This document shows positions 9,907 to 19,562 of a stretch of 64,000 nt of DNA, piece after piece. The notes under the pieces are model-generated. The model was not told where the DNA came from. It saw nothing but the letters and a program-made list of their open reading frames with translations, and did no database searches. Position 1 is the stretch's first letter. Each line of letters starts with the position of its first letter. The stretch comes from CAYNRE01 sp964399535 (GTDB lineage: Bacteria; Planctomycetota; Planctomycetia; Pirellulales; CAYNRE01): NCBI GenBank assembly GCA_964399535.1, contig CAYNRE010000055.1:124001-188000 (forward strand), written 5' to 3'. Made by a program: the position numbers and the translations under genes.

Positions 9907-10245
9907 TTAGACCGCGGCTTCGGCAGTCTCGCCGGTGCGGATCCGCACCACTTCGTCCAGGCTGCTGACGAAGATTTTGCCGTCGCCCACCTGGCCGGTG
10001 CGGGCCGTGCTGGCAATCGCTTCGACCACGGTGTTCACCTCGGCGTTCTTGACCACCACCTCGATCTTGATCTTGGGAACGAAGTCGACTTCGTACTCGG
10101 CTCCGCGATAGGTTTCCGTGTGGCCCTTTTGCCGGCCAAAGCCGCGGACCTCGGTTACCGTCATGCCCTGCACGCCGCGCTGGGTCAGGGCGTTCTTCAC
10201 GTCTTCCAGTTTGAAGTGCCGGAGGATCGCTTCTATCTTTTTCAT
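9907..10245 (-). CDS. glnB: Nitrogen regulatory protein PII
   Basis: 112 residues, the usual PII length. It starts MKKIEAILRHFKLEDVK and carries the signature VTEVRGFGRQKGH, the T-loop with Tyr51 (the uridylylation site in proteobacterial PII), and the C-terminal block TGQVGDGKIFV. PII integrates 2-oxoglutarate, ATP/ADP and nitrogen status and controls transporters, glutamine synthetase modification and NtrB/C-type regulation. AGGAG precedes the ATG. It appears monocistronic: a terminator follows and a sigma-54-type promoter precedes. No amtB or glnA is adjacent, so GlnB versus GlnK cannot be decided. Confidence 0.95.
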   Translation of the reverse strand: MKKIEAILRHFKLEDVKNALTQRGVQGMTVTEVRGFGRQKGHTETYRGAEYEVDFVPKIKIEVVVKNAEVNTVVEAIASTARTGQVGDGKIFVSSLDEVVRIRTGETAEAAV

Positions 10246-10407
10246 GGCTAAAACTCCTCGTCAAAGCAGGGCCGGCTGCTCGGGTAATCCCCCTCTGGGT
10301 TGTCTGGCAAGCGGGTGCCCAGCATCCGGCCTGGATCGCTGCGATCGTCGGTTGGCACCGCTGTTCGGAAGCCGCTCACCATGAGCACGCTTCTGGAGAC
10401 GAGTGAT

Positions 10408-10424
10408 TGCAGCCGTCGTGCCAA
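10408..10424 (-). promoter_or_regulatory. Sigma-54 (RpoN) promoter candidate for the PII gene
   Basis: The minus strand reads TTGGCACGACGGCTGCA, matching the -24/-12 consensus (YTGGCACGrNNNTTGCW) at all but one specified position, with GG and GC exactly 12 nt apart. The predicted start site near 10397 gives a leader of about 150 nt before the PII start. Sigma-54 control of glnB/glnK is well known in other bacteria. No clear NtrC-type enhancer palindrome was found by eye upstream. Confidence 0.65.
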
Positions 10425-10888
10425 TCGAAAAAATTTCTGTCCACGGCACTCGCGAGATTACCGTAAACGGCGTGCAGCAATGGGGTTTCCGTCGCTTCTC
10501 AAGCGAGGTTACTCGCCGAGCGCACCGAGCCCTCGGTTCACCTGCGTGTGACTCGGCCAGTCGCTTCGCGGTAAGCCGGAGGGACGGTGACCGGGCCCTG
10601 ACCTCGCCGGCAGCGCCCGGCCAGGCAGCTGGCGACACGCCCGGAATTGGCTGCGAAACGGTGCGAACTGAAGCTGCGCAACCGATGGAATTTGAATGGG
10701 TTACCACAGGTCGATCGAACCCATTGGCCGGCCGCCGGCGCGGCAAAACTCGGGGCCTAGCAGCGGTGGATTCCCGGCACCGCGGGCGCCGTTTCACACG
10801 TTTGGAGCGCGATTCGCGCCCGTGTGACTCGCGCTCGGGGGGGTGTCGAGGCGGCGTTGGGGTAGAGGGCCCATGCCGGGCGGCCCGG
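10425..10888. other. Gene-free stretch upstream of the PII promoter
   Basis: Several overlapping reading frames exist on both strands, but none has a recognisable domain, a convincing start or amino-acid composition unlike the GC-driven background. The frames are rich in Arg, Ala and Pro, as expected for non-coding high-GC DNA. Enhancer sites for the sigma-54 promoter could lie here but were not recognised. Confidence 0.5.
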
Positions 10889-10929
10889 AAAAAGAAAGAG
10901 CCGGCCAGGCTTTTCCAGCCGGCCGGCTC
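10889..10929 (-). terminator. Strong rho-independent terminator, minus strand
   Basis: Read on the minus strand, GAGCCGGCC then GGCT, loop GGAAA, AGCC, a bulged T and GGCCGGCTC form a stem of 13 bp, followed directly by TTTCTTTTT. It ends a minus-strand transcript that arrives from higher coordinates. The nearest recognised gene in that direction is pckA, whose stop codon is 544 bp away. Confidence 0.75.
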
Positions 10930-11472
10930 AAACCTCGGGTCGAATTGCGACGGTGGAGTCGCTTCGAGAAGAGCGGAGACCGGGCCGCGCTAGGCGCTGG
11001 CCGTGGTTGGTCTCGGCTCACGATCTTTGGGTAGGCACCCCCGACGGAATAACAACCTGAGGCTTGAGCCGGCCGGCCGGAATCGCGTCCTGCGATCCGG
11101 CCGTGGCCTACGGCACCTGAAACGGCCGATTCTGGACCACGGCCAGCGCCCTGACGCCCGGCCCAACCCAGTATCGGCAAGTTTTCGGCGGCGGGTCCGG
11201 TCGAAATGCCCCGGATTTCTCCGGAGATTCGCCGTCCCCGCCGCGGCTGCAACCCAGTACTTGAATTCTAACCTCAACTCGCTTCCGGCAGCGAATCGGC
11301 GCGCCGAATTTCTCAAGTCGGCTGCCCAACTTTTACGAAGGACCGACTCGTTCGGTTCAGTTTTCGGCGTTCGCACGACGAGTGCGGCAGCTATAACCGG
11401 CCCCGCCCCCCCGCGGCGCGCCAGGCGCTTCGTTGCCCGCCGCCCAAAGGGGCAAATCCCGGTGGCCCGAGT
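10930..11472 (-). ncRNA. Possible structured RNA or long 3' UTR between pckA and a terminator
   Basis: This 540-bp stretch has no convincing protein gene, yet a textbook minus-strand terminator lies at its end. On the minus strand it has several self-complementary blocks: GGCCGTGG pairing with CCACGGCC (about 11101-11144), GGATCGC with GCGATTCC (about 11081-11100), CGGCGGG with CCCGCCG (about 11188-11243) and GAGACC with GGTCTC (about 10976-11014). A TAGAAT -10-like hexamer sits near 11267-11272. It does not carry recognisable RNase P, tmRNA, SRP or 6S signatures. It is either an independent RNA or the 3' UTR of pckA; high GC alone can create such stems, so confidence is low. Confidence 0.25.
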
Positions 11473-13092
<1,620 letters not shown>

Positions 13093-13200
13093 GGCTCGAA
13101 TGAGGTCTTTCGCAGCAGGGGGTCGGGCAGACCGAGAAGGCGGGTGGCGTGGCTCCGCTCCGAGGGTGGTACCAGGGCAAGCCGCCGCGCTCGAACCGTA

Positions 13201-13229
13201 ATTATAGAAACCCGCTTAGGCACCGCGAA
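13201..13229 (-). promoter_or_regulatory. Possible pckA promoter
   Basis: The minus strand has a perfect TATAAT (13201-13206) and, 17 bp upstream, TTCGCG (13224-13229), which matches only three of six -35 positions. The predicted start near 13194 gives a leader of about 100 nt for pckA. The -10 is convincing, the -35 weak, so an activator may be involved. Confidence 0.4.
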
Positions 13230-13527
13230 GGCCCAATTCTCGGCGTCGGGCTGGTCTCCAGCAAGGCCGCGCCGCGCTTCTCGAAACGCGCGCGATCGGC
13301 CACACTGAACCTTCACCGACATGAGCCAACCGCGCTCTTTCGCACAGTCCGCATTGGGAGATCGAGACCCGAACCGCCGAGGTACCGGCCACCGCCCTTT
13401 TGCCCTACATTGCTGGCCGGCCTGCTGTCGGTGCTCGCCCCGGCTGGGCCGAAGCGGGCTTCCGCGTCGAGGGTTGCGGCGTAGGTTCCCCATGCGAATC
13501 GGAACTGCCGGCACCGGCTGCGAGCCG

Positions 13528-13547
13528 CCCTTTGGCCGGCCAAAGGG
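13528..13547. promoter_or_regulatory. Perfect 20-bp palindrome between divergent genes
   Basis: The sequence CCCTTTGGCCGGCCAAAGGG equals its own reverse complement over all 20 bases. It lies 114 bp upstream of the 2-hydroxyacid dehydrogenase start and about 300 bp upstream of the possible pckA promoter. It could be an operator for a dimeric regulator or a hairpin in the leader of the dehydrogenase mRNA. The rest of the 568-bp intergenic region (13093-13660) shows no credible gene or RNA. Confidence 0.4.
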
Positions 13548-13660
13548 TGAATTGCTGAGCACACGAATGACCTGGTTGGCCAACGCGGCGCGCCGGTGGT
13601 GGGGCCGCTCGCCCCCCGCTGGCCGAGCGCCCCCGGGCACAATCGACGGAGGAGCAACTG

Positions 13661-14668
13661 ATGCGTGTCGCCGTCTTCAGCACCAAGGGCTACGACCGCT
13701 TATTTCTCGGCGAGGCGAATCAATCGGCCGGCCACGAACTGGTCTTCCTGGAACCTCGCTTGACCGTGGAAACCAAGGGATTGGCCCAGGGCTTCCCCTG
13801 CGTCTCGGCCTTTGTCAACGATCGGCTGGACGAGACCGTGCTCGAGGCCCTCTCGGCTGGCGGTACCCGGCTCATCGCCCTCCGCAGCGCCGGGTTCAAC
13901 CACGTCGACCTGCGGGCCGCCGGCCGGCTGGGGCTGGCCGTGGTCCGGGTGCCGGCCTACTCGCCCCACGCCGTGGCCGAGCATGCCGTGGCGCTGATGC
14001 TGGCACTCAATCGCCGGGTTCATAAATCCTACGTCCGCGTACGCGAGGGCAATTTTGCCCTCGACGGACTACTCGGTTTCGACATGCACGGCAAAACGGT
14101 CGGCATCGTCGGCACCGGCCAAATCGGCACCTGCGTGGCCCGCATCCTGCACGGCTTCGGCTGCGAGCTGCTGGCCCACGACGTGGCTCCCAATCCGGAA
14201 TGCGAAGCGCTCGGTGCCCAGTATGTGCGGTTGACCAAGCTGCTGGGCAAATCCGACATCGTTACGCTGCACTGTCCGCTCTCGCCCCAGACCCATCACC
14301 TGATCGATGGCGAGGCGATCGGTGCGATGAAGCCCGGCGTGATGCTGATCAATACCAGCCGCGGAGGGTTGGTCGATACCCGGGCCGTCATCGTGGCGCT
14401 CAAGCATGGCCGGATCGGGTATCTGGGCATCGACGTCTACGAGGAGGAAGGCGACCTGTTCTTCGAGGATCTCTCGGGCGAGGTGATTCAGGACGACGTA
14501 TTCAGCCGACTGCTCACCTTTCCCAACGTGCTGATCACGGGCCATCAGGCGTTTTTTACTCGCGAGGCGGTCCAGCGAATTGCCGAAACCACGGTCGCCA
14601 ATGTCACGGCGTTTGAACGAGGGGAGCGATTGGTCAATGCGGTGACCGCGGAAAAAATTCGCAATTGA
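13661..14668 (+). CDS. D-2-hydroxyacid dehydrogenase, D-lactate dehydrogenase type
   Basis: 335 residues, NAD-dependent. It reduces a 2-keto acid such as pyruvate to the D-2-hydroxy acid. The NAD-binding fold carries GIVGTGQIGT. The catalytic set is visible as Arg in NTSRGGLVDT, Glu in GIDVYEEEGD and His in ITGHQAFFT. The stretches VYEEEGDLFFED and DDVFSRLLTFPNVLITGHQAFFT are typical of the LdhA (fermentative D-lactate dehydrogenase) branch. GGAGGAG lies 6 nt before the ATG. It is divergent from pckA, and a perfect 20-bp palindrome lies upstream. Confidence 0.93.
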   Translation: MRVAVFSTKGYDRLFLGEANQSAGHELVFLEPRLTVETKGLAQGFPCVSAFVNDRLDETVLEALSAGGTRLIALRSAGFNHVDLRAAGRLGLAVVRVPAYSPHAVAEHAVALMLALNRRVHKSYVRVREGNFALDGLLGFDMHGKTVGIVGTGQIGTCVARILHGFGCELLAHDVAPNPECEALGAQYVRLTKLLGKSDIVTLHCPLSPQTHHLIDGEAIGAMKPGVMLINTSRGGLVDTRAVIVALKHGRIGYLGIDVYEEEGDLFFEDLSGEVIQDDVFSRLLTFPNVLITGHQAFFTREAVQRIAETTVANVTAFERGERLVNAVTAEKIRN

Positions 14669-14865
14669 CGTGCGGTTCGGCCCGGCGAGCGAATCGCCCC
14701 GTGGGGCCCAAGCCGATCGCCCAGGTGGCTTCGGGTCGGCTTCGCCGCGGCCTCGGGGCTGCCAGGCGCGTTGCGTGGCCGGCCGAGCCGTGGGAAAATG
14801 AGCGAACCCCGCCCATCGTCGGCCGGGCATCCAGTGGTTTTCAGCCTTCGAGCGAGGATACCGTG

Positions 14866-16578
14866 ATGGCGGCAGGCGACGCGTGGGGCAGTCCGGGGCC
14901 GGCCCTGGGCATTCTTCTGGTGGGGTTGGCCAGCGTTTGGGGCACGGTGCGCGTGGCCCGGGCCGCCGACAGCATCGATCAGCGGGCAATCGCGTTCATC
15001 GCCGATCACGAATCGCGCATCCGTCCGCTGGAGATCGAGGTGGGCCGCCGGTGGTGGCTGGCCAACACCACGGGCCGCGACGAGGATTTCGCTCGCAAGA
15101 TCGAGATCGAAACGCAACTCGATCTGGCCCTGGCCGACCGCGAGCGGTTTGCCGAACTCAAGGCCCTGGACGAGGCGGGCCCCGCCGACCCGCTCTTGAA
15201 GCGCCAGATTCGGGTGCTGTACCTGCAGTACCTGGCCAAACAGGTCGAGCCGGCCTTGTTGGAAAAAATGATCAACCAGGCCAACGAGGTGGAGAAGATC
15301 TTCAACACCTATCGGGCCCAGGAAGCGGGGCGCGAGCTATCGGACAACGAGGTGCGCAAGGTGCTGCGCCAGTCGCTCGATTCGGCCCAGCGGCAAGCGG
15401 TTTGGGAATCCTCAAAAGGGGTGGGAGCCCTGATCGCCCCGGGGCTGGTCGAGCTCGTGGCCCTGCGCAACGAGGCGGCCAGGAGCCTGGGTTTCGCCAA
15501 TTACCACGTGATGCAGCTCGCGCTGGCCGAACAGGACCAGGCGCAAATCGTGGCCCTCTTCGACCAGCTCGATGAATTGACGCGCGAGCCGTTTCGCATG
15601 GTCAAAGAGCGGATCGACCAGTCGCTCTCGCGGCAACAAAACGTCGCGGTCGACGCGCTGCGCCCCTGGCACTACCACGATCCTTTCTTTCAGGAACCCC
15701 CCGACACCGGCGAGGCGGATCTCGAGGCAATTTACAGCCAGCTCGACATTCTGAAGCTGTGCCGGGAGTTCTACGCGGGGATCGGGCTGCCGATCGAAGA
15801 CGTACTGGCTCGCAGCGATCTGTACGAGAAACCCGGCAAGAGCCCCCACGCCTTCTGCATCGACATCGACCGCGACGGCGACGTGCGGGTGCTTGCCAAC
15901 GTGGTGCCTAGCGAGCGCTGGCTTTCGACCATGCTCCACGAGTTGGGGCACGCGGTTTACTCGTCAAAGAATATTCCCGATTCGCTCCCTTATGTGGTCC
16001 GTAGCGAAGCACACATTCTCTGCACCGAGGGTGTGGCCATGATGTACGAGCGGTTCGCCGGCAAATCGAGCTGGCTCGCCGCGCTGGGAGTGACGGTGCC
16101 CGACCCGGCGGCCTTCGATGCCGCGGCGGCCCAGCGCGAACGGGCCGAATTGCTCATCTTCTCGCGCTGGTGCCAGGTGATGCTGCGGTTTGAAAAAGGG
16201 CTGTACGAGAACCCCTCCCAGGACCTGAACGGCCTCTGGTGGGATCTGGTCGAAAAGTATCAGTTGCTGCATCGGCCCGAGGGGCGCAGCGCCCCCGACT
16301 ACGCTAGCAAAATTCACGTGGTCAGCGCGCCGGCCTACTACCACAACTACATGCTCGGCCAGCTCTTCGCCTCGCAGGTGCATCGAGCCCTGTGCAAGGC
16401 GGTCCTGCCGGGGGTCGATCCGCGCCAGGCCAACTACGCCGGGCTGACCGCGGCAGGCGACTTCATGAAACAGCGCGTTTTCGCCCACGGGCGATTGTTG
16501 CCCTGGAACGAGCTGACCAAGGCGGCGACGGGCGAGGAGCTGGGGGCCGCGGCTTTCGCGGCCGACTTCCAGCCCTGA
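14866..16578 (+). CDS. M2-like zinc metallopeptidase (peptidyl-dipeptidase type), exported
   Basis: 570 residues from the ATG at 14866 (AGGA 7 nt upstream). A signal peptide is visible (ALGILLVGLASVWGTVRVARA, then ADS). The zinc motif H358-ELG-H362 is followed by the downstream SEAHILCTEGVAMMYERF region, where the third ligand is expected. The overall layout (helical N-terminal half, SPHAFCIDIDRDGDVRVLANV before the HExxH, and VSAPAYYHNYMLGQL near the end) fits the M2/M3 gluzincin peptidases related to angiotensin-converting enzyme. The probable role is cleavage of dipeptides from exported or periplasmic peptides. It is a single gene, and the longer frame upstream has no family similarity. 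Confidence 0.87.
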   Translation: MAAGDAWGSPGPALGILLVGLASVWGTVRVARAADSIDQRAIAFIADHESRIRPLEIEVGRRWWLANTTGRDEDFARKIEIETQLDLALADRERFAELKALDEAGPADPLLKRQIRVLYLQYLAKQVEPALLEKMINQANEVEKIFNTYRAQEAGRELSDNEVRKVLRQSLDSAQRQAVWESSKGVGALIAPGLVELVALRNEAARSLGFANYHVMQLALAEQDQAQIVALFDQLDELTREPFRMVKERIDQSLSRQQNVAVDALRPWHYHDPFFQEPPDTGEADLEAIYSQLDILKLCREFYAGIGLPIEDVLARSDLYEKPGKSPHAFCIDIDRDGDVRVLANVVPSERWLSTMLHELGHAVYSSKNIPDSLPYVVRSEAHILCTEGVAMMYERFAGKSSWLAALGVTVPDPAAFDAAAAQRERAELLIFSRWCQVMLRFEKGLYENPSQDLNGLWWDLVEKYQLLHRPEGRSAPDYASKIHVVSAPAYYHNYMLGQLFASQVHRALCKAVLPGVDPRQANYAGLTAAGDFMKQRVFAHGRLLPWNELTKAATGEELGAAAFAADFQP

Positions 16579-16802
16579 CGGCCGGCCATCGTCGGTTGAC
16601 AGCCCCGCTGGTCTCGTCACTTCCTCTCGCCGCCGGACCGCGGTAACTATCCGTACCGCGAGACCTTGCGCGCCGTGGTCCGCTGGCCCGAGTGGCGCAG
16701 CCCGACGGAGCGCGGAAGTGGCCTTGCCCCGGGGGCGAGGGGGCCCCTACCATCCGGCCCCGCGACGGGAAGCTCCGTCGCCAGGCAGGAGGCCGGCACA
16801 CG

Positions 16803-18002
16803 ATGCACGATTCTCGGGGGGGCCCGTCGTCCCCGTCCCAGGCGGAAGGGAATCTGCCAACGGGGCGGCCCGCGCGTCGCGCGCGGCTCGGTTCCTGGCG
16901 ACTCAAACTGGCCGTGGCGGTCGGCTCGACGCTGTTGGCGCTCGTGGCCTTGGAAAGCGCTCTGCGCTTGGTCGGCGTGCGTCCGCGCACGGCCACCGTG
17001 CTTTCGACCTACTTCGCCTACGACCGCCAAAGCGGCTGGACCGGTCGGCCCACCGCCGCCGGTCGCTTCGTAACGACGGAATTCGATGTCTTCGTCTCTC
17101 ACGATCTGGGGGGCTGGCGACGCGACCCGCAGAGCTCCGAAACCCCCTCGGCCGCTAGCGAAGCGGTACCGGTTACCTGGTGCCTGGGGGACTCGGGCAC
17201 CTGGGGTTGGGGCGTGGATGATGGCGAAACCTATGTCGACCAGTTGAACCGTATCGCGGCGGGTCGCGAAACATTTCGCAACCTGGGCATCTGTGGGTAC
17301 TCCACCGTTCAAGAGATGCTCTTGCTCGAGCGGCTCTTGAGCGAGGGGTACCGTCCCGATCGGGTGCTGGCTCTGTTTTGCACCAACGATCTGGGGGAAA
17401 ACGTCGACGCGCGCGATCAGCATCCGCCGCGGCCCTACCTGGCCGAGAGCGGGGGCAGGCTGTCGCTGGAGAACCACCCGGTCCGCCCGTCGCGAGGGTG
17501 GAATCTCACCAGTTGGCTAAAAACGAATTCTCGATTGTTCAATCGTCTGCATTTCGCCCTGGCTCGAACCAAGCTTCGGTTGGGCGCCTGGCGCCGGGGC
17601 GAGCGGCCCAGCGACGCCCCGCCGGGCAGCGCCGGCCAGCCTTTGCCCCACACGGAAATGACCGACCCCCTGCCGCCCCTGGAGCGGGCCGCGATTGCCG
17701 AATGCTACCGGCGGATGGACGCCGCTTGCCGGAAGGCCGGGATCGAGTTCCGCGTGGTGCTGGAGGCCAAGCCCGGTGGCCAAATCTCCGAGCTTTGTTC
17801 CGAGCTCGGCGTGGGCGTCATCGACATCGGCCCCGGTTGGCAGGCTGCCCACCTGGCGGCCGGCGAGGATCAGGCCACCTCGTTCCCCCACGATCCGCAT
17901 TACAACCGCCTGGGCCACGAGCTGTTGGCCCGCTCGCTGTGGGGCGAAATGGCCCAGGTTCCGGTCGCGGGGCGAAATCGCCCTCGCGGCACGCTGCGAT
18001 AG
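16803..18002 (+). CDS. Membrane-anchored SGNH/GDSL hydrolase
   Basis: 399 residues from the ATG at 16803 (GGAGG 11 nt upstream). A membrane anchor lies near residues 34-53 (KLAVAVGSTLLALVALESAL). The hydrolase blocks are GDSGTWGWGV (block I, nucleophile Ser), LFCTNDLGENV (block III, Asn) and DPHYNRLGHELLA (block V, Asp and His). Such proteins deacylate or deacetylate glycans, lipids or peptidoglycan outside the cytoplasm; the substrate is unknown. Planctomycete genomes have many such anchored SGNH proteins. No operon partner is evident. Confidence 0.82.
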   Translation: MHDSRGGPSSPSQAEGNLPTGRPARRARLGSWRLKLAVAVGSTLLALVALESALRLVGVRPRTATVLSTYFAYDRQSGWTGRPTAAGRFVTTEFDVFVSHDLGGWRRDPQSSETPSAASEAVPVTWCLGDSGTWGWGVDDGETYVDQLNRIAAGRETFRNLGICGYSTVQEMLLLERLLSEGYRPDRVLALFCTNDLGENVDARDQHPPRPYLAESGGRLSLENHPVRPSRGWNLTSWLKTNSRLFNRLHFALARTKLRLGAWRRGERPSDAPPGSAGQPLPHTEMTDPLPPLERAAIAECYRRMDAACRKAGIEFRVVLEAKPGGQISELCSELGVGVIDIGPGWQAAHLAAGEDQATSFPHDPHYNRLGHELLARSLWGEMAQVPVAGRNRPRGTLR

Positions 18003-18170
18003 CCTTTTGGGGCCGGCCGCCGATCGGTTTGGGCCACGCCTGGGTGCCCCTGTTGGGTCGCGAACCTGCGCGTTACGATTTCCGTCTCGACTATTGGCGA
18101 CGCCGGCGCGTGGGTCCTGGGTACGGGCCGGGCGGCGGCTTCACGCCGCTTGAGGAAGGCCCTTTCCCCG

Positions 18171-19370
18171 ATGCGACTGCAGGTTTCCCAGCGGATTGCT
18201 GAACTAGAGCCCTCGGCCACGCTGGCCATGGCCGCCAAGGCCAAAGAGCTGCAGGCCGCCGGGCACCGCGTTTACGACTTCAGCGTGGGCGAGCCCGATT
18301 TCGCCACCCCGGCCCACATTTGCGAAGCCGCCATCCGGGCCATGAAGGCCGGCCATACCCATTACACCGTGGCCAGCGGCATCGTCGAGCTGAAGCGGGC
18401 AATTGCGAAGAGCTACCAGCGGGCTCACGGGCTGGAGTACTCGCCTCAACAGGTCGTGGTTTCCAACGGCGCCAAGCACTCGCTGCACAATGTGTTCACG
18501 GTGCTCTGCAACCCGGGCGACGAGGTGATTATTCCCGCGCCCTATTGGGTGAGCTATGCCGAGCTGGTCAAGCTGACTGGCGGCGTGCCGAAGATCGTGC
18601 CCACGCTCGAGGCCGAGAACTTTCTGCTTTCTGCGGAACAATTGCGCGGCGCGCTTTCGCCTCGCAGCAAAGTGCTGCTGCTGTGTTCCCCTTCGAATCC
18701 GACCGGGTCGCTCTACTCGCCCGAGCAGCTCGCCGCCTTGGCCGACGTGGCGATCGAGCGCGATTTGGTAGTCGTGGCCGACGAGATTTACGAGAAGCTG
18801 ATCTACGGCCAACACCGGTTTGCCAGTTTCCCCACCCTGCGGCCCGGTTTGATCGACCGCACCGTGGTGGTCAACGGCGTCAGCAAAACCTACGCCATGA
18901 CGGGCTGGCGAATCGGGTGGACGCTTTCGCCGCTGGTGCTGGCCAAGGCGATGGCCGACCTGCAAAGCCAGGAGACCTCCAATCCGGCTAGCGTAAGCCA
19001 GTATGCCGCGCTCGAGGCCCTGGAAGGTCCGCAGGAGTGCGTGCAGGAAATGTTGACTGAATTCGCCCGGCGGCGCGAGTTCGTCGCTCGTCGCATCGGC
19101 GAATTGCCCGGGCTGACTTGCAGCGATATGGGTGGCGCGTTTTACGCCTTTATCAACATCCAGCGCCACCTGGGGCGGAGCTACCGCGGACAGCCGATCG
19201 AGACCAGCGCGGCCTGGTGCCAGATGCTGCTCGAGCAGGAGAAGGTTGCCACGGTGATGGGCTCGGCCTTCGGGGCCGAAGGCTACGTGCGGATTTCGTT
19301 CGCGACCGATTTGGACACGTTGCGGGGTGGTTTCGAGCGAATCGAAGCCTTTCTGAATAGCCCTGCCTGA
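18171..19370 (+). CDS. Class I aminotransferase, aspartate aminotransferase type
   Basis: 399 residues from the ATG at 18171; a TTG start 21 nt upstream is in frame but adds non-conserved residues, and GAGGAAGG lies between the two. It is a PLP enzyme of fold type I: SVGEPDFATP at the N-terminus, SPSNPTGSLYS, DEIYEKLIYG, and the PLP lysine in SKTYAMTGWRIGW (about Lys239). This is the prokaryotic aspartate/prephenate aminotransferase branch (subgroup I-beta); transamination between aspartate and 2-oxoglutarate is the default assignment. It is a single gene 192 bp before glgA. Confidence 0.93.
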   Translation: MRLQVSQRIAELEPSATLAMAAKAKELQAAGHRVYDFSVGEPDFATPAHICEAAIRAMKAGHTHYTVASGIVELKRAIAKSYQRAHGLEYSPQQVVVSNGAKHSLHNVFTVLCNPGDEVIIPAPYWVSYAELVKLTGGVPKIVPTLEAENFLLSAEQLRGALSPRSKVLLLCSPSNPTGSLYSPEQLAALADVAIERDLVVVADEIYEKLIYGQHRFASFPTLRPGLIDRTVVVNGVSKTYAMTGWRIGWTLSPLVLAKAMADLQSQETSNPASVSQYAALEALEGPQECVQEMLTEFARRREFVARRIGELPGLTCSDMGGAFYAFINIQRHLGRSYRGQPIETSAAWCQMLLEQEKVATVMGSAFGAEGYVRISFATDLDTLRGGFERIEAFLNSPA

Positions 19371-19562
19371 GCGCCGCGGGGCCTTCCGGCCCGGGGGCCC
19401 GGGTCGCAGGGCCGCGCCGCGGGAAACGATCGGCCACCCCGGGGGGGTGGCGAACCGCCCTTTGCGCCTTGCCCGCCAAGGTGTAAGCAATACTTGCGGT
19501 AAGACCGAACCATCGGCCGGGCTGCCCCGGCCCTGGCGGTTCGAACCGAAGCAGGTGGCACT

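Noticed and set aside
10403..10993. Plus-strand frame of 196 codons in the pckA-PII gap
   Set aside because: Arg/Gly-rich, no homology that I recognise, no ribosome site, and it crosses the minus-strand terminator.
11195..11225. CCGGAGAAATCCGGGGC on the minus strand, resembling the RNase P P4 region
   Set aside because: The conserved GAGGAAAGUCC and ACAGAA elements do not match and the expected partners at proper spacing are missing.
16594..16625. TTGACA downstream of the metallopeptidase gene
   Set aside because: No -10-like hexamer at 16-18 bp; considered a chance match.
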